From: JBAQMG01 sp049302575
GTDB taxonomy: Bacteria; Bacillota; Desulfitobacteriia; Desulfitobacteriales; Desulfitobacteriaceae
Length of the DNA stretch: 14,110 bases
Assembly: GCA_049302575.1 (NCBI GenBank)
Contig: JBAQMG010000103.1
Coordinates: 1-14,110, forward strand
Direction: 5' to 3'
Positions within the stretch are counted from its first letter, which is position 1; the number at the start of each line of letters is the position of its first letter. The position numbers were made by a program, and so were the translations under genes. The notes beneath the pieces were generated by a model. The model was not told where the DNA came from. It did no database searches and saw only the letters and a list, made by a program, of their open reading frames with translations. This document shows positions 5,470 to 12,324 of this stretch, piece after piece.

Positions 5470-7341
5470 TTATTTCTCGAAAACTATTTTGCTAATCCGA
5501 CGATGTAGCAATCCCACGCACGTGGCAGTCTTTTTACTAACACTCCAACGAGTTTTAGTAATATCGATTTCTCCGGCACAGCGCATTCCGTATTTGCTGA
5601 GAAAAGCATAGATAGCGTCTTGGGCAACTTGCCCACCATCAAACTTAACTATTTTCTCCAAAAAGTCATCATCTTTTATATGTTGTAAATAATCAATGAC
5701 TTCTGGATAAGGACGAATCACATCTGCGACAGCCAATAGCCCGAGGCCCATTTCCGAAGTAATATTGTTGGGTACAGATTGAGAAAGTAGGTCTGCTGCA
5801 TTTTTCTCACCTAACCATTCGTTCATTTTTTCATTGATCCATGATGAAGCATTCATACCAGTCATAATCACACCAAAACTCTGTGAATCAGAATTGGTCT
5901 TCTTTGATTGTTGGATATGTTCCAGGATAAAATCAAACAGATCCGATCCTGATTTCGTTTGGATATTTTGTTTTAACACTTCTATCGATGTTTGACTACG
6001 CCTGATCAAATCAGAAACGATTGTCGGATCGTAGTCGTTTAGTGTTTGATAATCCGGAGGCGACACAGCTTTATTGCTTTTACCGGGACCTGATTCTTTT
6101 TTATCATCCGGTAACGATTTTATAAAATCTCCCCGCTCTAGGATGGTTGTAAGTGCGTCTTTTATGACCGGATCGGATTTTCCCAAAACATTTACTATAG
6201 TTTCTCTGCTGACAGGTGAAGCCAGCATAGGTGTAACATCAACAAATAACCTTCCGCCAGCAGTACGCATGAGTGCCGGGGTCGTTAACAGGAAAAAAGA
6301 CAATCCCAATGGTTTCATGGCATCGGTCATCATTTGCTGATGGCCGACAGATACATAGACGTGATTTTCTTGATCGTTCGCTTCAGGGATGGGATATAAG
6401 GTAGTGATTGGCCGACTCTGGACAATATAAAATGTATCGTCAGCCAAACACCATTCGATGTCTTGGGGGCTGCCAAAATAAGCTTCGATCTGTCTTCCTA
6501 GGCGTGCCAGTTGTAAAATTTGTTGTTCAGTAAGTGTTTGAGTCTTTTGCTGATCAGGGTCGATCTGCTGTGTCTCTGTTCCGCCTTCTTTTAGTCCATA
6601 GATCGCCAATTTTTTGGTGGCTATCAGCTTATCGACGATTTTACCTGCCTGTACTTTATAACAATCGGCAGATACCAAGCCGGAGACCAGTGCTTCTCCA
6701 AGTCCAAAACCGGCATTGATTGATAGCAGCTTTCGGTTAGAAGTCAGCGGATCAGCGGTAAATAAAATCCCTGAAGCCTGTGGGAAAACCATCCTTTGAA
6801 CGATAACGGATAAATAAACTTGACTGTGGTCAAATCCGTTCTGCATTCGGTAGATTACCGCACGATCCGTAAATAGGGAAGCCCAACATTTGCTGATATG
6901 CTGCAAGATGGCTTCTTTTCCGATGATATTTAAATAGGTGTCTTGTTGACCGGCAAAAGAGGCCTGTGGTAAATCTTCAGCAGTCGCACTGGAACGCACT
7001 GCATAAGCATGTTCATCGCCAAACTGGGAGAGGAGGGAGGTGATCTCTTCATTAATGTCTTGAGGGATGGCTATCCCTTCGATGACCCTGCGAATCTCAC
7101 CGCTAAGTTCACCGATTTTATCCCGGTCTTCCACCTTTAGAAGCGATAACTGATCAAGTAATTCGTTAATCGACGACGTTTCCCCAAGGATTCTTTTAAA
7201 GGCTTCAGTCGAAATACAAAAGCCATCCGGTACTTGTATTCCTTCAAGCTTGGAAAGTTCCCCCAGGTTCGCGCCTTTACCCCCAACAACCATGAGTTTT
7301 GTTTTGTCAATATCCTGAAAACCAAACACAATTGAACTCAT
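5470..7341 (-). pseudogene. rph: Rifampicin phosphotransferase (Rph/PEP synthase-like), lacking the phosphohistidine domain
   Basis: Rph inactivates rifamycins by transferring phosphate from ATP through a swivelling histidine domain. The visible product has the N-terminal ATP-binding domain (VVGGKGANLGELSKLEGIQV at 18-37, AYAVRSSATAEDLPQASFAG at 112-131, SGILFTADP near 190, DIEWCLADDTFYIVQSRPIT near 294-313) and the long rifamycin-binding domain to about residue 600 (GMRCAGEIDITKTRW). The last 23 residues (SKKTATCVGLLHRRISKIVF and on) do not look like Rph, and then a stop follows. Full-length enzymes have about 860 residues; the missing 240 include the C-terminal domain with the catalytic His. 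Phosphotransfer is therefore not expected, though drug binding could persist. The start has GGAGG (7350-7354) embedded in an upstream leader ORF whose TGA overlaps the ATG. The 3' end was probably lost when the neighbouring AT-rich segment joined at about 5460-5540. Confidence 0.85.
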
Positions 7342-7418
7342 AGGTTTCCCTCCTCTAAGGCTTCTTTTACTGCATTTAATTTTGTTTCTGGAATCATATT
7401 ATTTCCTTTGGATTCCAT
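7338..7418 (-). CDS. 26-residue leader ORF overlapping the rph start
   Basis: On the minus strand ATG 7418 is preceded by GGAGGGG nine bases upstream and the frame runs 26 codons (beginning MESKGNNMIPETKLNAVKEA) to a TGA at 7340-7338 that shares bases with the rph start (CTATGA). The codons GAG GAG GGA near its end form the ribosome binding site of rph. The layout suggests translational coupling: ribosomes finishing the leader can start rph or unmask its start. I recognise no homologue. It is too short for standard gene calling, and whether it is a control element or a small protein is open. Confidence 0.5.
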   Translation of the reverse strand: MESKGNNMIPETKLNAVKEALEEGNL

Positions 7419-7458
7419 AATAATGCCCCTCCAATAAATCGCATTAACGTGCTCTTGC

Positions 7459-7487
7459 ATTATAGCAGTACCAAATGGGAACAAATA
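7459..7487 (-). promoter_or_regulatory. Extended -10 promoter for leader ORF and rph
   Basis: On the minus strand TGCTATAAT (-10 TATAAT at 7464-7459 with upstream TG) has a weak -35 TATTTG (7487-7482) at 17 bases spacing. It lies 40 bases before the leader ORF. Confidence 0.5.
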
Positions 7488-7510
7488 GTCTACATTTACA
7501 ATTTTTTGTA

Positions 7511-7519
7511 TGATATAAT
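7511..7519 (+). promoter_or_regulatory. Extended -10 element facing the ABC-F gene
   Basis: TGATATAAT at 7511-7519 is a good extended -10; the -35 side (CTACAT at 7490-7495, 18-base spacing) is poor. TACAA-TTTT-TTGTA at 7497-7510 forms a palindrome just upstream. If used, the transcript would have a leader of about 480 bases; a closer start near 7750 is equally possible. Between 7520 and 7768 I see no gene, only a hairpin (TACTGGTGACCATCAGTA, 7668-7685). Confidence 0.35.
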
Positions 7520-7782
7520 TAAAGTAGGAAGAATTTAAATTTCAAAGAAGTAAACCTTAAAAGACACTAACCCGATGCCAAGGTACATCCTTTTATAAAC
7601 ATATAAAAATAGTTATTTAGCGAGCTGAAATAGTTCAAACAATTAAAGGGAGGGTCGAAAACTCTTTTACTGGTGACCATCAGTAGGAAACTGCGTAATA
7701 CAGATTATTTATGTAATCCATATTTCTTTTTGCATGCTCATATAGTAAAATAAAATAATAATCAAAGATTGGAGTTGAAAAG

Positions 7783-7803
7783 ATGCGTAATTATTCTTGC
7801 TAA
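7783..7803 (+). CDS. Six-residue leader peptide MRNYSC ahead of the attenuator
   Basis: ATG CGT AAT TAT TCT TGC TAA follows GGAG at eight bases spacing (7771-7774). Short leader peptides like this precede many attenuated antibiotic-resistance genes, where drug-stalled ribosomes alter RNA folding. It lies 64 bases before the proposed antiterminator strand. Translation is inferred. Confidence 0.4.
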   Translation: MRNYSC

Positions 7804-7866
7804 ATATATAAAGCATAATGAAATTATGAAAACGGTGGCAGATACCGCTTGTTTTGTTGTGCAAAT

Positions 7867-7989
7867 GCAAGAAAGTTACTATCTCTTTTCACTCAAATAT
7901 TACATCTTTACCATTCTCTATATGGGTCTGGCTTTGCTGTGTATATACGAGCTGCAAGAATTAGCTTTCTTGCAGCTCGTATTTTTTTT
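7867..7989 (+). promoter_or_regulatory. Transcription attenuator (terminator plus antiterminator) of the ABC-F gene
   Basis: A near-perfect intrinsic terminator lies directly before the ABC-F start: TACGAGCTGCAAGAA (7946-7960), loop TTAGCT, exact complement TTCTTGCAGCTCGTA (7967-7981), then eight T residues (7982-7989). The gene starts only 19 bases later, so the terminator must be bypassed for expression. Upstream, TGCAAGAAAGTTA (7866-7878) can pair with TAGCTTTCTTGCA (7962-7974) over 13 positions with one G-U, which would break the terminator. This matches the known mode of control of Lsa/Vml-type ABC-F genes. Confidence 0.8.
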
Positions 7990-8007
7990 ACACAGGAGGA
8001 CAAAATT

Positions 8008-9489
8008 ATGTCTCTAATAAATGTCACAAATCTGACATTTGCCTATGATGGCAGTTACGATAATATCTTTGAGAATGTAAGCTTTCAGATAGACACTGAT
8101 TGGAAATTGGGCTTCACTGGCAGAAATGGCAGAGGAAAGACAACCTTTCTCCATTTGTTGCTTGGCAAATACGAATACAGCGGCAGCATTTCTGCAAGAG
8201 TCAGCCTCGAGTATTTTCCGTACGAGGTGGCATACAAGGAAAACAATACCATTAATGTGATTGATAGCATTTGTTCTGATTATTTTCATTGGGAGCTTAT
8301 GCGAGAGTTAAATCTCCTTGACGTTTCGGAAGATGTTTTGCATCGTCCGTTTTATACTCTCAGCAATGGTGAACAAACCAAAGTGCTGCTTGTGGCATTG
8401 TTTTTAAAAGATAACAGCTTTCTGTTGATCGATGAGCCAACCAACCACCTTGATATGAACGCTAGAAAGCTTGTCAGTGATTATTTAAAGTCGAAGCAGG
8501 GCTTTATTTTGGTATCTCATGACAGAGCCTTTCTCGACAGTTGTATCGATCACATTCTTTCAATCAACAAAACGAATATCGAAATTCAAAAGAGTAACTT
8601 TTCTTCTTGGTGGCGGAATAAAGAGATGCAAGACAGTTTTGAGCTTGCCGAAAACAGAAAGTTCAAAAAGGATATCAAGCGTTTGACAAATGCGGCAAGA
8701 CAAGTTTCCGACTGGTCTGATAAAACAGAAAAAACTAAAAATAGCGGCAAACAAGCGTCAGGAAATAAGCTTGACAAGGGTTATATTGGTCATAAAGCCG
8801 CGAAAATGATGGCTCGTTCAAAAGCAATCGAGGCAAGACAGCTAGCGGCAATTGAAGAAAAATCAAAGCTTCTTAAAAATATCGAAAGCGCGGATAATTT
8901 GAAAGTATCCCCAATTCCATATCACACCGACAGGCTTGCTGAACTTGAAAACATCTCAATATTTTATGGTGAAAAGGCCGCTTGTACGGGAGTAAGCTTT
9001 GCTATTGTACGGGGTGACCGAATTGCAATTTGTGGTAGTAACGGCTCTGGGAAATCAAGCATCTTAAAACTTATTTGCGGAGAGCAAATAATCTATACAG
9101 GTTCTTTTAGAAAAGGTAGCCAGCTCAAAATATCTTATGTTTCACAGGATACAGCCTTTCTTCGGGGAAATCTGACCGACTATGCCGCTGCCGTCGGTAT
9201 TGATGAAAGTCTTTTCAAGGCGATTCTTCGAAAACTCGATTTTTCAAGACTGCAATTTGAAAAGGATATATCGGATTTCAGTGGAGGTCAAAAGAAAAAA
9301 GTGCTGATTGCCCAAAGTCTATGCGAACAAGCGCATCTATATATTTGGGATGAACCACTTAACTATATTGATGTACTATCCCGTATACAGATCGAAGAAC
9401 TGTTACTTGAATACCAACCAACTATTTTGTTTGTAGAGCATGACAGAACATTCAACGATAATATTGCGACAAAGTTTATAAATATCTGA
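8008..9489 (+). CDS. ABC-F ribosomal protection protein, Lsa/CplR-like
   Basis: A 493-residue protein with two ABC ATPase domains and no membrane segments: first Walker A GRNGRGKTT (about 38-46), signature LSNGEQ (about 119-124, Asn in place of the usual second Gly), Walker B LLIDEPTNHLD (about 140-150), H-loop SHDRAF; a charged interdomain linker (about 200-300) with RKFKKDIKRL and KMMARSKAIEA; second Walker A GSNGSGKSS (near 345), signature FSGGQ, Walker B LYIWDEPLNYID, H-loop EHD. ABC-F proteins bind the ribosomal E site and their linker dislodges lincosamides, pleuromutilins and streptogramin A. Sequence style and the 'WDEPLNYID' motif are those of the Lsa/CplR group. I chose ATG 8008 (AGGAGG at 7994-7999) over the longer frame from 7849, because the latter would translate through the terminator hairpin. 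The gene appears intact; the exact drug spectrum cannot be read from sequence. Confidence 0.92.
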   Translation: MSLINVTNLTFAYDGSYDNIFENVSFQIDTDWKLGFTGRNGRGKTTFLHLLLGKYEYSGSISARVSLEYFPYEVAYKENNTINVIDSICSDYFHWELMRELNLLDVSEDVLHRPFYTLSNGEQTKVLLVALFLKDNSFLLIDEPTNHLDMNARKLVSDYLKSKQGFILVSHDRAFLDSCIDHILSINKTNIEIQKSNFSSWWRNKEMQDSFELAENRKFKKDIKRLTNAARQVSDWSDKTEKTKNSGKQASGNKLDKGYIGHKAAKMMARSKAIEARQLAAIEEKSKLLKNIESADNLKVSPIPYHTDRLAELENISIFYGEKAACTGVSFAIVRGDRIAICGSNGSGKSSILKLICGEQIIYTGSFRKGSQLKISYVSQDTAFLRGNLTDYAAAVGIDESLFKAILRKLDFSRLQFEKDISDFSGGQKKKVLIAQSLCEQAHLYIWDEPLNYIDVLSRIQIEELLLEYQPTILFVEHDRTFNDNIATKFINI

Positions 9490-9503
9490 AGCTGTTTGAG
9501 ATT

Positions 9504-9800
9504 ATGGGTGAGATTATTCTTATCAACAAACAACATAAATTCCTTTTTGCTGCGATATTCTGCCTTTGTACCGTCGTCTATCTGATATCGGGGGAGGTTC
9601 GCCCAAAAAGAACGAGCCTGTTGTGTTTCACAGTCATTGTCCTTTCCGCCCTGACCGCCTTGAATCTCGTCTTTATAGTCTACTTTCTTTCCCAGCTTAC
9701 TTATCTTTTTTCCGCGTTCAACAACCGTCTTCCCGAACTTATGACGTATGCCGAGTATGCCCGGAGAGGTTTTTTTGAACTTTGCACGGTTGAATATTGA
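9504..9800 (+). pseudogene. Remnant of a DUF4173 membrane protein
   Basis: The 98-codon frame contains two hydrophobic stretches and the segment LNLVFIVYFLSQLTYLFSAF followed by LPELMTYAEYARRGFFELC, which is the hallmark of DUF4173 membrane proteins (formerly placed in DUF4153), normally several hundred residues with many membrane helices. Similarity starts around 9600 and stops abruptly after 'FFELCTV'. The first 35 residues show no clear family resemblance, and there is no good ribosome binding site. I take it as a fragment of a larger gene left between the ABC-F and Fic genes. Nothing else recognisable lies between 9801 and 9856. Confidence 0.65.
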
Positions 9801-9856
9801 ATTGTGTGAAGAAAGGAACACTGCATGCAAGATAGAAAGTGATCTGCCGAAAAATC

Positions 9857-9885
9857 TTGTATTTTTACAACTTGAACGGTATAAT
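9857..9885 (+). promoter_or_regulatory. Promoter of the fic gene with overlapping palindrome
   Basis: TTGTAT (9857-9862), 17-base spacer and TATAAT (9880-9885) form a good sigma-A promoter 31 bases before the GTG start. The palindrome TTGTA-TTTT-TACAA (9857-9870) covers the -35 box, a position suited to a repressor. Confidence 0.6.
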
Positions 9886-9916
9886 AACGTATAAGTAGTA
9901 GTTAGGTGGTGAGCCT

Positions 9917-10918
9917 GTGCCGGAAAAGCCTTATGTTCCACCATATAGTGTCACAGATGCAATCATTCACCTGGTCGCTGAAATCAGCGAGCAAGTGGGC
10001 GTTGTTACTGTAAAAAGCGAAACTGCGGTGAACCCTCATTTGCGCAGGGATAATCAAATACGGACCATTCATTCGTCACTGGCAATTGAGAACAACTCGC
10101 TGTCATTGGAACAGATGACGGACATTATTAACGGTAAACGTGTTCTTGGCTCACCCAATGAAATACGCGAAGTTAAAAATGCTTTTGATGCTTACAGCCT
10201 TATGCTTACATTCGACCCATTTAATATTGAGGATCTATTGAAATCTCATAAGATATTGATGGCGGAGCTAACAAATGAAGCTGGGCGTTTTCGTTTTGGT
10301 GGTGTTGGTGTCTTTGCGGGAGAAAAGCTGGTGCATATGGCCCCGCCTGCAGATGTTATACCTAAGTTGATAAGTGATCTGATTCACTGGGTCAAAACAA
10401 CGGATACTCATCCTCTCATAAAAAGTTGCGTGTTTCACTATGAGTTCGAATTTATCCATCCGTTTGCTGACGGAAATGGACGTATGGGGCGTATGTGGCA
10501 GACGCTTTTATTAAGTCGCTGGAAACCAATCTTTAACTGGTTGCCTGTGGAGACTTTAATCCGCGAACGTCAACAGGAGTATTACACCATATTGGCTGTC
10601 GCCGACAAAGCGGCGGATTCTACAGCTTTTGTTGAATTTATGCTCCGCGTGATCCGAGGTGCTTTAAATGAGCTTATGCAAACCGAACAAGTTCGCGAGC
10701 AAGTTACCGATCAAGTCGAGCGCATGATGTCCGCCTTAGGCAGCGAAACGCTGTCCGCAAAAGAGCTTTTGGAGCGGCTTAGACTTAAGCACCGTCCAAC
10801 GTTCAGCAACAATTATTTGCGCCCCGCGCTGGAACTTGGCTTGATTGAGATGACTGTTCCCGACAAGCCAAACAGCAGCAGGCAGCAGTATCGGGCTGTA
10901 AAACGAAATAGTGACTAA
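9917..10918 (+). CDS. Fic family protein (AMP-transferase), class II autoinhibited
   Basis: The 333-residue product carries the complete Fic motif HPFADGNGRMGR (181-192), whose His is the catalytic base for moving AMP (or another nucleotide moiety) from ATP to a target hydroxyl group. The N-terminal inhibitory motif S54-x-x-x-E58-N59 (within SSLAIENN) matches the (S/T)xxxE(G/N) helix that blocks ATP in class II Fic proteins, so the protein is self-inhibited and needs no separate antitoxin. A flexible linker with REQVTDQVERM repeats leads to a C-terminal winged-helix-like region (SAKELLERLRLKHRPTFSNN, YLRPALELGLIEM). The start is GTG 9917 behind AGGTGG (9904-9909). It has its own promoter and appears intact. 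Targets are unknown; the winged helix suggests DNA binding or self-regulation. It is followed by gene remnants. Confidence 0.9.
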   Translation: MPEKPYVPPYSVTDAIIHLVAEISEQVGVVTVKSETAVNPHLRRDNQIRTIHSSLAIENNSLSLEQMTDIINGKRVLGSPNEIREVKNAFDAYSLMLTFDPFNIEDLLKSHKILMAELTNEAGRFRFGGVGVFAGEKLVHMAPPADVIPKLISDLIHWVKTTDTHPLIKSCVFHYEFEFIHPFADGNGRMGRMWQTLLLSRWKPIFNWLPVETLIRERQQEYYTILAVADKAADSTAFVEFMLRVIRGALNELMQTEQVREQVTDQVERMMSALGSETLSAKELLERLRLKHRPTFSNNYLRPALELGLIEMTVPDKPNSSRQQYRAVKRNSD

Positions 10919-10948
10919 TATGGATGTTAATCTAATGATGATTGTTAA

Positions 10949-11098
10949 ATGGCCATGTACATTCCGCTTTTCTCAGCCGCCTATTCCCGCTACTCAGATG
11001 CTCGGCCAGATGCCCCTCGCCTTATTTCTCTCGATGAAGCCTTTGCCGGAGTCGATTAAAATAACATCCGAGATATGTTTAACCTTCTAAAACTGGTC
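10949..11098 (+). pseudogene. Remnant of a Wadjet-type SMC-like protein (TIGR02680/JetC), Walker B end
   Basis: The frame from 10949 encodes LFSAAYSRYSDARPDAPRLI then SLDEAFAGVD, followed by a TAA at 11057-11059 and, in the same frame, NNIRDMFNLLKL. In TIGR02680 proteins, the SMC/MukB-like subunit of the type II Wadjet plasmid-defence set, I recall the C-terminal Walker B block as APRL-x-LDEAFAGVDE-NIRDMF, so a single GAA-to-TAA change would explain the stop. Resemblance fades after about 11095. Only about 50 residues of a protein normally over 1,000 remain, and no other Wadjet gene is visible. The piece has no promoter or ribosome binding site and is non-functional. The family call rests on this one motif block. 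Confidence 0.6.
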
Positions 11099-11156
11099 AA
11101 GCGGGTTATTAAGAAGGGATACTATTTTGACGGGTGCTGTTGCATATATATAAGAG

Positions 11157-11273
11157 AACCTGGACAAAGCATTCAAGGAATTGGCTTATGAGATGATCAA
11201 GTTCGCTTCGATTGATCAGGATGTGCATGCAGCGTATAAAAAAATGGTGACCTTCATTACTATTAATAAATAG
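11157..11273 (+). pseudogene. Unidentified open fragment in degraded stretch
   Basis: A 38-codon open stretch (NLDKAFKELAYEMIKFASID then QDVHAAYKKMVTFITINK) ends at TAG 11271-11273 in a frame different from the Wadjet remnant. It has no upstream start with a ribosome binding site. It reads like the C-terminus of a real helical protein, but I cannot name the family. With the preceding remnant it fills the gap 10919-11300, which contains no intact gene. Confidence 0.3.
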
Positions 11274-11304
11274 GGAAATAAAGGTATAAATAATGCTTTC
11301 GTTT

Positions 11305-11328
11305 TGTTATAATGAGTTATATTCATTA
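11305..11328 (+). promoter_or_regulatory. Promoter and operator-like palindrome of the toxin-antitoxin operon
   Basis: An extended -10 TGTTATAAT (11305-11313) overlaps the inverted repeat TAATGA-N7-TCATTA (11310-11315 and 11323-11328). No good -35 is seen. The palindrome covers the -10 and start region, as expected for an operator of a self-regulated toxin-antitoxin operon. Confidence 0.5.
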
Positions 11329-11347
11329 GCGAAGGGGGGAATATGCC

Positions 11348-11602
11348 ATGAAAAACATCAATATATCTATACCTAATGAGATATTACTTTCGCTTCGTGA
11401 ATCCGATAACGAACTTGCTCTAAATATGAAGCGTTGGGCAGCACTAAAACTTTTTGACGAAAAAAGGCTTTCAATAGGTCAAAGTGCGGAACTTGCTGAA
11501 ATGTGCGAAGAGGATTTTATAAGATACCTCGGCTCCAACAAGGTTTCTGTTTTTCCATACCGTAGCCACAATGAATTAGTGGAAGATATGAATAATGCAT
11601 AA
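11348..11602 (+). CDS. UPF0175 family antitoxin
   Basis: An 84-residue protein with the UPF0175 core: a short N-terminal strand (NINISIPNEILLSL), a helix AALKLFDEKRLSIGQSAELA, then EMCEEDFIRYLGSNKVSVFP and an acidic C-terminus EDMNNA. Members are usually encoded just upstream of DUF3368 PIN-domain toxins and are taken as their antitoxins, with a small DNA-binding fold. ATG 11348 is preceded by AAGGGGGGA (11332-11340). The end overlaps the next gene by eight bases, giving coupled synthesis. A palindrome over the promoter suggests self-repression, alone or with the toxin; this is inferred. The gene looks intact. Confidence 0.85.
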   Translation: MKNINISIPNEILLSLRESDNELALNMKRWAALKLFDEKRLSIGQSAELAEMCEEDFIRYLGSNKVSVFPYRSHNELVEDMNNA

Positions 11603-12089
11603 TCGGATTGTTGTTGTAAATTCTACACCGATTATTGCTTTGTCAGTAATTAATAAACTACATCTACTTAAAGACCTTTACGGTGAGATAATTATTCCAA
11701 AAGCTGTACTGGATGAGGTAATGGTCAAGAAGGACTCAGTATCACAGCGTGTACTTGCACGGGCAAAAGATTGGATAATAACAAAAACCATTACTAACAA
11801 TGATGCAAAGAAATTTTTTAAGATACAGCTACATGAAGGCGAAGTTGAAGTGATGTTACTTGGGAAGGAATTAGAGGCCGATTTACTTGTCATAGATGAT
11901 TATACAGCACGGGAATACGCAAAATATCTCGACTTTAAGATAACTGGAACATTAGGTGTGATTTTGAGGGCTAAAGAGAAAGGAATCATTAAAGAGGTTA
12001 AGCCATTACTGTCAGATTTAATAGACCATGGAATTTATATAGGTGATAAACTGTATAAAGATGTACTAAAAATAGCTGAGGAAAATTAA
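11595..12089 (+). CDS. DUF3368 PIN-domain toxin (VapC-like)
   Basis: A 164-residue PIN-domain protein of the DUF3368 type. The N-terminal strand is IVVVNSTPIIAL, with Asn9 where VapC toxins have the first Asp; this Asn is usual for DUF3368. Further acidic positions are E41 (PKAVLDEV), the HEGEVEVM segment (80-87) and the D101/D102 pair (LLVIDDYTAREYAKYL), which together should form a metal site for RNA cleavage. The C-terminal part (GVILRAKEKGIIKEVKPLL, then DLIDHGIYIGDKLY) is typical of the family. It starts within the last codons of the antitoxin gene. RNase activity and the target RNA are inferred from the family. The gene is complete, ending 84 bases before the proposed transposon border. 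Confidence 0.85.
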   Translation: MHNRIVVVNSTPIIALSVINKLHLLKDLYGEIIIPKAVLDEVMVKKDSVSQRVLARAKDWIITKTITNNDAKKFFKIQLHEGEVEVMLLGKELEADLLVIDDYTAREYAKYLDFKITGTLGVILRAKEKGIIKEVKPLLSDLIDHGIYIGDKLYKDVLKIAEEN

Positions 12090-12151
12090 AAGAAAGTTTG
12101 CTTCGATACAAGGTATTTCTTCGCAGAAACAATAACAACTGCATGAAGCTC

Positions 12152-12172
12152 CTTAGGTTAGTTTTACCTAAG
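12152..12172. repeat. Inverted repeat CTTAGGT-N7-ACCTAAG at transposon border
   Basis: Perfect 7-bp arms (12152-12158 and 12166-12172) end exactly where TGTCGCC begins. It could be a weak terminator for the toxin operon or the insertion target of the neighbouring transposon. Confidence 0.35.
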
Positions 12173-12275
12173 TGTCGCCTCTCACCTAAAATGACGGCAT
12201 AATTCTTACCGCCAATGACGGAAGAAAGACGCTGACAATACGTCAATGATCAAAGAATTTCACAGTCAATCATTA
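12173..12275. mobile_element. Putative left end of the transposon with internal binding repeats
   Basis: Reading toward the transposition genes, the segment starts TGTCGCC (12173), as many Tn7/Tn5053/Tn552-like ends start with TGT. It holds repeated short motifs: AATGACGG at 12190-12197 and 12214-12221, GTCAATGAT at 12242-12250 and GTCAATCAT at 12265-12273. Such arrays of transposase-binding repeats are usual at the ends of elements with a DDE transposase and AAA+ partner. The opposite end lies outside the window, so the border is not proven. Confidence 0.45.
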
Positions 12276-12324
12276 TCTCGTGCGCACATACCAGCCAATG
12301 TTAATACTGTGGATAATTGAAAAT

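Noticed and set aside
7630..7687. Possible transposase remnant (frame reading RAEIVQTIKGRVENSFTGDH)
   Set aside because: A faint recollection of IS110-type sequences, but too short and with stops on both sides; cannot be supported.
7849..8007. N-terminal extension of the ABC-F frame
   Set aside because: It would translate through the attenuator stem and lacks resemblance to ABC-F N-termini; ATG 8008 has a far better ribosome binding site.
9363..9944. 193-codon minus-strand frame
   Set aside because: It is antisense to the end of the ABC-F gene and the DUF4173 remnant, with low-complexity composition and no recognisable domain.
5129..11059. Stop-codon reassignment (TAA read as sense) suggested by two in-frame TAA codons in otherwise open frames
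   Set aside because: Several genes in the window that end at family-expected lengths use TAA as their stop, so simple nonsense mutations are the better explanation.
11157..11273. Rpn/PD-(D/E)XK transposase C-terminus
   Set aside because: The helical pattern resembles that family loosely, but no diagnostic motif is present; listed only as an unidentified fragment.
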